This document shows, piece after piece, positions 59,403 through 64,000 of a DNA stretch of 64,000 nt. The notes under the pieces were generated by a model. That model had not been told where the DNA came from. It ran no database searches and saw only the letters and a list, made by a program, of their open reading frames with translations. Position 1 is the stretch's first letter; every line of letters starts with the position of its first letter. Source of the stretch: JBNAVY01 sp049700195 (GTDB taxonomy: Bacteria > Bacillota > Thermoanaerobacteria > Thermoanaerobacterales > Thermoanaerobacteraceae); the NCBI GenBank assembly GCA_049700195.1, contig JBNAVY010000007.1, positions 10,841-74,840 on the forward strand. The letters run 5' to 3'. The position numbers and the translations under genes were made by a program.

Positions 59403-62400
59403 TTCTGCCTGCTTTCTATATCTTTCGTATCTCTCTTTTGCAGTATCTTCTGCCTTCTGATAAAGTTTTTCCGCAATCTGAGGAAATACATTTTTAAGTG
59501 AGGAATATCGTATCTCCCCCTCAATAAATTCTCTGAAAGATTTTGTCGGCTCTTTAGAATCAAGTACAAATGGATTTTTGCTTTCTTCTTTAAGCTCTGG
59601 ATTAAATCTATAAAGGTGCCAGTAACCAGACTCCACTGCTTTTTTCTCCTCCATTATACTTGTTCCCATGCCTGACTTTATGCCATGGTTTATACAAGGA
59701 GCATATGCTATTATAAGTGAAGGCCCTTTGTATTTTTCTGCCTCCACAAAAGCCTTTATCGTCTGGTTCATATTTGCTCCCATTGCAACTTGTGCTACAT
59801 AAACATATCCATAACTCATAGCCATCAAGCCTAAATCTTTTTTACTTGTTTTTTTACCTGCTGCCGCAAATTTTGCAACTGCCCCTAATGGAGTAGATTT
59901 TGAGGATTGCCCTCCTGTATTAGAATACACCTCTGTGTCAAGCACTAGTACATTTACATCTTCTCCTGATGCTATAACATGGTCAAGCCCTCCAAAGCCA
60001 ATGTCATACGCCCATCCATCTCCCCCTATTATCCACTGAGATTTTTTTACAAGAAAATCTTTTTTGTCAAGTATCTCTTTTATTATCTCATTCTCTGTAT
60101 ACCCGCCTCTATTAATAATATCCAAAATCTTTTTAGAAGCAATTTTAGATTTATCTCCATCCTCCATCCCATCAATCCACTCTTGGAATGCAGCTTTTAA
60201 TTCATCGTCAATAGGCATATTTATAGCTTCTTTCATCAAATCTCTAAGCCTTTCCCTTATCTGCTTATTTGCTAAAAACATGCCGTAACCAAATTCGGCA
60301 TTGTCTTCAAAAAGTGAGTTAGCCCAAGCAGGCCCTTTTCCTTCTTTATTAGTAGTATAAGGAATAGAGGGTGCACTTGCCCCATAAATAGATGAACAGC
60401 CTGTGGCATTTGCTATCATCATCCTATCTCCAAAAAGCTGTGTCAAAAGCTTTATGTAAGGAGTCTCGCCACAGCCGGGGCATGCGCCACTGAATTCAAA
60501 CAGAGGCTTTGCAAATTGACTGCCTTTTAAAGTTGTCTTATCTACTAAATTATCTTTGACATCAAGAGTTACAGCATACTCCCAATTTCTCGCTTCTTTT
60601 TCTATTTGTTCTTCAGCGGGTTTCATTATAAGAGCTTTTGTAGGTGCTGGACAAACATCTGCACAATTGCCGCATCCTGTACAGTCTAAAGGACTTACCT
60701 GTATTCTATACCAAAGCCCTTCTAATCCTCTTCCTATTGCTTTTTTCAGTTTAAAAGTTGGAGGTGCTTTTTTCATTTCTTCCTCCGTTAATAAAAATGG
60801 CCGTATTACTGCATGAGGGCAAACATAAGAGCACTGGTTACACTGTATGCAATTGTCTGTCTGCCATTCGGGTATCAATACTGCAATTCCTCTCTTTTCA
60901 TAGGCAGTTGTGCCAGTAGGAAATGTGCCATCTTCCATGCCAACAAAAGCACTTACAGGAAGGAGGTCTCCTTCATTTCTTTCCATAGGTCTTTGTATAT
61001 TTTTAACAAAATCAGGCTCTGGCTTTACAATTTTTTGCCCTTCTTTTGCGTTTTCCCACTCCTCAGGCACTTCTACTTTTACAAGAGCTTCTACGCTTCT
61101 GTCAACAGCCTTTAAGTTCATATCCACTATATCCTGACCCTTTTTGCCATAGGCCTTCTGTATAGAATCTTTTAAATACTCAACTGCTTCTTCAAAAGGT
61201 ATTATATTTATAAGTTTAAAAAAAACTGTCTGCATTATCATGTTTATTCTGCCGCCCAAACCTACTTCTTGGGCAATTGATATGGCATCTATTGTATAAA
61301 AATTGATATTGTTTTTAGCTATATATCTTTTCATTGAAGCAGGTAACTTCTCCTCCAGCTCCTCTTTACTCCAAGGACAATTTAATACAAAAGTCCCGCC
61401 ATGTTTAAGTCCTTTTAAAACATCATAATTGTAAATAAAAGACTTATTGTGACAAGCAATGTAATCAGCATGATTTACCAAATAAGAAGATTTAATCGGC
61501 TTTTTACCGAACCTTAAATGGGAAATAGTGGTGCCTCCTGATTTTTTGCTGTCATACTGAAAATATGCCTGCACATACAAGTCTGTGTTATCCCCAATTA
61601 TTTTAATAGCTGATTTATTTGCCCCAACCGTTCCATCAGAGCCTAATCCCCAAAACTTGCAGCTTACAGTTCCAAAAGGTGTAGTCTCTACAAATTCACT
61701 TTCTTCTAATGATGTGTAAGTCACATCGTCTAAAATTCCTATGGTAAAACGGTCTTTGGGGGAGTCCTTTTTTATATTGTCATAGACTGCAATAATCTGA
61801 GAAGGAGTTGTATCTTTTGAGCCCAGACCATATCTACCTCCTACTATAACGGGCTTCTTATCCTTGTTATAAAATAACTTAACCACATCAAGGTACAAAG
61901 GCTCTCCTATTGAACCCGGCTCTTTTGTCCTGTCTAATACGGCAATCTTTTTAACTGTATCAGGTAAAACCTCAAAAAAGTGTTTTTCAGAAAATGGCCT
62001 GTAGAGATGTACTTTAATCAAACCCACTTTTTCTCCTTTTTTTGTTAAATAATCAATCGTCTCTTCTATCGTGTCACAAACAGAACCCATAGCTACAATT
62101 ATGTACTCTGCATCCTTTGAACCATAGTAGTCAAAAAGCCTATATTCTCTTCCTGTCAGCTCTTTATACCTTTTCATGTAGTCCTCTACTATTTCAGGAA
62201 TCTTTTCATAAAATTTATTTGATGCTTCTCTTCCTTGAAAATAAATATCTGGATTTTGTGCAGTTCCTCTAATTGCAGGATGTTCCGGGGTTAGAACTGT
62301 ATTTTTAAATCTTTTTAAAGCATCTTTATTTAAGAGTTTTTCTATATCTTCGTATTCTACTAACTCAATTTTTTGAAGTTCATGAGAAGTTCTAAATCCA

Positions 62401-62912
62401 TCAAAAAAATGCAAGAAAGGAACACGACCTTCTATTGCCGAAAGATGAGCTATATATGCCATATCTTGTGTTTCTTGAACATTACAAGAGCACAAAAGTG
62501 TAAATCCTGTTGGCCTTACGGCCATAACATCCTGATGATCTCCAAAAATTGAAAGAGCATGTGTTGAGATTGCTCTTGCACTTACATGAAAGACTCCAGG
62601 TAAAAGTTCACCTGCTATTTTATACATGTTAGGAATCATTAAAAGAAGTCCTTGTGAAGCTGTATATGTTGTAGTCAGCGCACCTGTCGTTAGTGAACCA
62701 TGTACTGCTCCTGCTGCACCCGCTTCTGACTGCATTTCTACAACTTTTACAGTCTGTCCAAAAACATTTTTTTTCCCATTAGCTGACCACTCATCTATAT
62801 TCTCAGCCATAGTAGATGATGGCGTTATAGGATAAATTGCCGCAACCTCAGTGAAAGCATAAGAAGCGTAAGCTGCTGCAGTATTCCCATCCATTGTAAC
62901 AAAATTTTTCAT
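59400..62912 (-). CDS. nifJ: Pyruvate:ferredoxin (flavodoxin) oxidoreductase, single chain
   Basis: PFOR oxidises pyruvate to acetyl-CoA and CO2 and reduces ferredoxin, central in clostridial fermentation. The 1170 residues hold the N-terminal domain (YPITPSSTMAE, EMQSEAGAAGAVHGSL), the domain with two 4Fe-4S motifs (CIQCNQCSYVCP near 684 and CTGCGNCADVCP near 740), the CPGC that binds the proximal cluster, and the TPP motif GDGWAYDIG near 964. The size is that of homodimeric NifJ-type enzymes. It has an AAGGAGG site and a long AT-rich upstream region shared divergently with tdh. Confidence 0.98.
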   Translation of the reverse strand: MKNFVTMDGNTAAAYASYAFTEVAAIYPITPSSTMAENIDEWSANGKKNVFGQTVKVVEMQSEAGAAGAVHGSLTTGALTTTYTASQGLLLMIPNMYKIAGELLPGVFHVSARAISTHALSIFGDHQDVMAVRPTGFTLLCSCNVQETQDMAYIAHLSAIEGRVPFLHFFDGFRTSHELQKIELVEYEDIEKLLNKDALKRFKNTVLTPEHPAIRGTAQNPDIYFQGREASNKFYEKIPEIVEDYMKRYKELTGREYRLFDYYGSKDAEYIIVAMGSVCDTIEETIDYLTKKGEKVGLIKVHLYRPFSEKHFFEVLPDTVKKIAVLDRTKEPGSIGEPLYLDVVKLFYNKDKKPVIVGGRYGLGSKDTTPSQIIAVYDNIKKDSPKDRFTIGILDDVTYTSLEESEFVETTPFGTVSCKFWGLGSDGTVGANKSAIKIIGDNTDLYVQAYFQYDSKKSGGTTISHLRFGKKPIKSSYLVNHADYIACHNKSFIYNYDVLKGLKHGGTFVLNCPWSKEELEEKLPASMKRYIAKNNINFYTIDAISIAQEVGLGGRINMIMQTVFFKLINIIPFEEAVEYLKDSIQKAYGKKGQDIVDMNLKAVDRSVEALVKVEVPEEWENAKEGQKIVKPEPDFVKNIQRPMERNEGDLLPVSAFVGMEDGTFPTGTTAYEKRGIAVLIPEWQTDNCIQCNQCSYVCPHAVIRPFLLTEEEMKKAPPTFKLKKAIGRGLEGLWYRIQVSPLDCTGCGNCADVCPAPTKALIMKPAEEQIEKEARNWEYAVTLDVKDNLVDKTTLKGSQFAKPLFEFSGACPGCGETPYIKLLTQLFGDRMMIANATGCSSIYGASAPSIPYTTNKEGKGPAWANSLFEDNAEFGYGMFLANKQIRERLRDLMKEAINMPIDDELKAAFQEWIDGMEDGDKSKIASKKILDIINRGGYTENEIIKEILDKKDFLVKKSQWIIGGDGWAYDIGFGGLDHVIASGEDVNVLVLDTEVYSNTGGQSSKSTPLGAVAKFAAAGKKTSKKDLGLMAMSYGYVYVAQVAMGANMNQTIKAFVEAEKYKGPSLIIAYAPCINHGIKSGMGTSIMEEKKAVESGYWHLYRFNPELKEESKNPFVLDSKEPTKSFREFIEGEIRYSSLKNVFPQIAEKLYQKAEDTAKERYERYRKQAE

Positions 62913-63071
62913 ATATTATCCTCCTTATTTTGTATGTTTATCCAGATTTATTATTTGAATTTTAGGTCATAATAATACATTTTAAAATAAATAATAAGTT
63001 TAAAATACCAGATAATTGACCTCACAAATAAAGTGTTAAATTTAAAATTATTTTGTAAATCCAGAAGGAAT

Positions 63072-63100
63072 TTGTGCAAAAATATAGAATATATTATGTA
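63072..63100 (+). promoter_or_regulatory. Possible tdh promoter
   Basis: TTGTGC (63072-63077) and TATGTA (63095-63100), 17 nt apart, about 33 nt upstream of the tdh start. Only a moderate consensus match. Confidence 0.3.
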
Positions 63101-63132
63101 GTAGTATAAGTGTACAAGTAAAGGAGATGTCT

Positions 63133-64000
63133 ATGATGGAAGGATTTATGACCGCTGTTGTTAAACAACAACCTAAAGAAGGTGCGGATATAATAAAAAA
63201 AGAAATACCTAAGATTGAACCAAATGAAGTCTTAGTTAAAGTTAAAGCTACTTCAATATGTGGTACAGACGTTCACATTTATATTTGGAATGAATGGGCT
63301 AAAAGCAGAATAAAACCTCCTAAAGTTATGGGTCATGAATTTGTAGGTGAAGTTGTGGAAGTTGGTGAAAACGTAACCTCAGTCAATATAGGTGATTTAG
63401 TTAGTGCAGAAACCCATATTGTATGTGGTAAATGTAGAGCATGCAGAACAGGTAATGGTCATATATGTGAAAATACACGCATTCTTGGTGTTGATACTGA
63501 TGGAGCTTTTGCAGAGTACATTAAAGTACCTGAAGAAAATGTATGGATAAATGATAAAGATATACCCTTAGAACTTTTATCCATACAAGAACCTTTAGGA
63601 AACGCTGTACACACTGTTTTTTCTGGAGATGTTGTAGGAAAATCTGTAGCTGTCGTAGGCTGTGGACCAATAGGCATGATGGCAATACCACTACTTAAAA
63701 CCACAGGAGCATCTGCAATTTTTGCTGTAGAACCATCAGAATACAGAATGGAACTGGCACAAAAATTAGGTGCATCAAAAGTAATCAATCCAATAAAGGA
63801 GGATGTTGTAAAAATAATAAAAAGTGAAACAGAAGGCTATGGTGCAGATGTAGTACTAGACTTTTCCGGCAGTCCTACTGCAATAAGGCAAGGACTAAAA
63901 TATATTGCAAAAGGCGGGAGAATGTCCCTGCTTGGATTACCCGATAATGAAGTGCCAATAGATATTACAAATGACATAGTATTTAAAGGAATAACTATAA
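63133..64000 (+). CDS. tdh: L-threonine 3-dehydrogenase, partial at the window end
   Basis: A zinc medium-chain dehydrogenase; the visible 289 codons include the catalytic zinc motif CGTDVHIY, GHEFVGEVVEVG, the structural zinc loop CGKCRACRTGNGHICE and the Rossmann GCGPIGMMAIPLL. WNEWA is typical of threonine dehydrogenase, which makes 2-amino-3-ketobutyrate. The start ATG follows AAGGAGATGTCT. The gene runs past the window, so the 3' end and a downstream kbl cannot be seen. Confidence 0.9.
   Translation, partial: MMEGFMTAVVKQQPKEGADIIKKEIPKIEPNEVLVKVKATSICGTDVHIYIWNEWAKSRIKPPKVMGHEFVGEVVEVGENVTSVNIGDLVSAETHIVCGKCRACRTGNGHICENTRILGVDTDGAFAEYIKVPEENVWINDKDIPLELLSIQEPLGNAVHTVFSGDVVGKSVAVVGCGPIGMMAIPLLKTTGASAIFAVEPSEYRMELAQKLGASKVINPIKEDVVKIIKSETEGYGADVVLDFSGSPTAIRQGLKYIAKGGRMSLLGLPDNEVPIDITNDIVFKGITI

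Noticed and set aside
59312..59569. 85-codon minus-strand frame overlapping the PFOR 3' end
   Set aside because: It lies in a different frame over the PFOR tail and the terminator; the real gene here is the 53-residue plus-strand gene.
62913..63132. Rex or other redox operator between nifJ and tdh
   Set aside because: GTGTTAAATTT-like sequence was noticed, but it lacks the symmetric TTGTTAA/TTAACAA pattern.
1..64000. CRISPR array, IS element or prophage
   Set aside because: No regularly spaced direct repeats, transposase, integrase or phage structural genes are visible on either strand.

Overview
The window comes from a low-GC, anaerobic, spore-forming Firmicute. The evidence is an arginine-phosphorylation heat-shock operon (ctsR-mcsA-mcsB-clpC), spoIIE, GerA-type germinant receptor genes, a single-chain pyruvate:ferredoxin oxidoreductase, formate-tetrahydrofolate ligase, and very AT-rich spacers with strong AGGAGG ribosome binding sites. 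Gene content fits class Clostridia, perhaps a Thermoanaerobacterium-like lineage; that placement is inference. No phage, transposase, CRISPR array or rRNA was seen. One run of ten Ns (5183-5192) marks an assembly gap.

Layout. 0-5.2 kb: PIN/TRAM protein, a Cys-containing conserved protein behind a perfect sigma-A promoter, radA, and a manganese pair (mntR-mntH). 5.2-9.8 kb: ctsR-mcsA-mcsB-clpC with a CtsR operator. 10-20 kb: malic enzyme, an EF-G paralogue, ptsI, a membrane GGDEF protein, a short remnant of a B12-dependent ribonucleotide reductase gene, a class III aminotransferase, a UPF0291 protein and a DUF1614 membrane protein. 20-25 kb: a CofE-like protein, an amidase-like protein that lacks its metal ligands, and the folate operon folE-folP-folK-queD-sfsA, in which a PTPS-family protein sits where folB is expected. 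25-30 kb: greA-lysS and a three-gene operon (regulator, unknown protein, acyl-ACP-reductase-like protein). 30-34 kb: GerA-type genes with gerAB divergent. 34-41.5 kb: coaX, an ECF S-component with a structured leader, and a methylmalonyl-CoA module (split mutase, MeaB, epimerase, carboxyltransferase, OadG-like subunit, biotin carrier). 41.5-45 kb: fhs with a stand-alone DHPS-N-like partner, and a PAS kinase. 45-53 kb: the Bacillus-like order spoIIE-yabS-yabT-tilS-hpt-ftsH, then tRNA-Glu. 53-59 kb: a methyltransferase, an EamA exporter, and an ECF sigma/anti-sigma/ABC export operon. 59-64 kb: a small clostridial protein, PFOR, and the start of threonine dehydrogenase.

Most genes lie on the minus strand in compact operons with short gaps or 4-nt overlaps. 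Several convergent pairs end inside one shared palindromic terminator, with both stop codons in its arms. In many genes the longest open frame starts at a codon inside the Shine-Dalgarno sequence, so I moved those starts to the next well-spaced codon and say so. The items most worth following up are the PTPS-for-FolB substitution, the acyl-ACP-reductase-like operon, the decayed amidase, the soluble OadG-like subunit without a membrane beta subunit, the stand-alone DHPS-N-like protein beside fhs, and the leader of the ECF gene.
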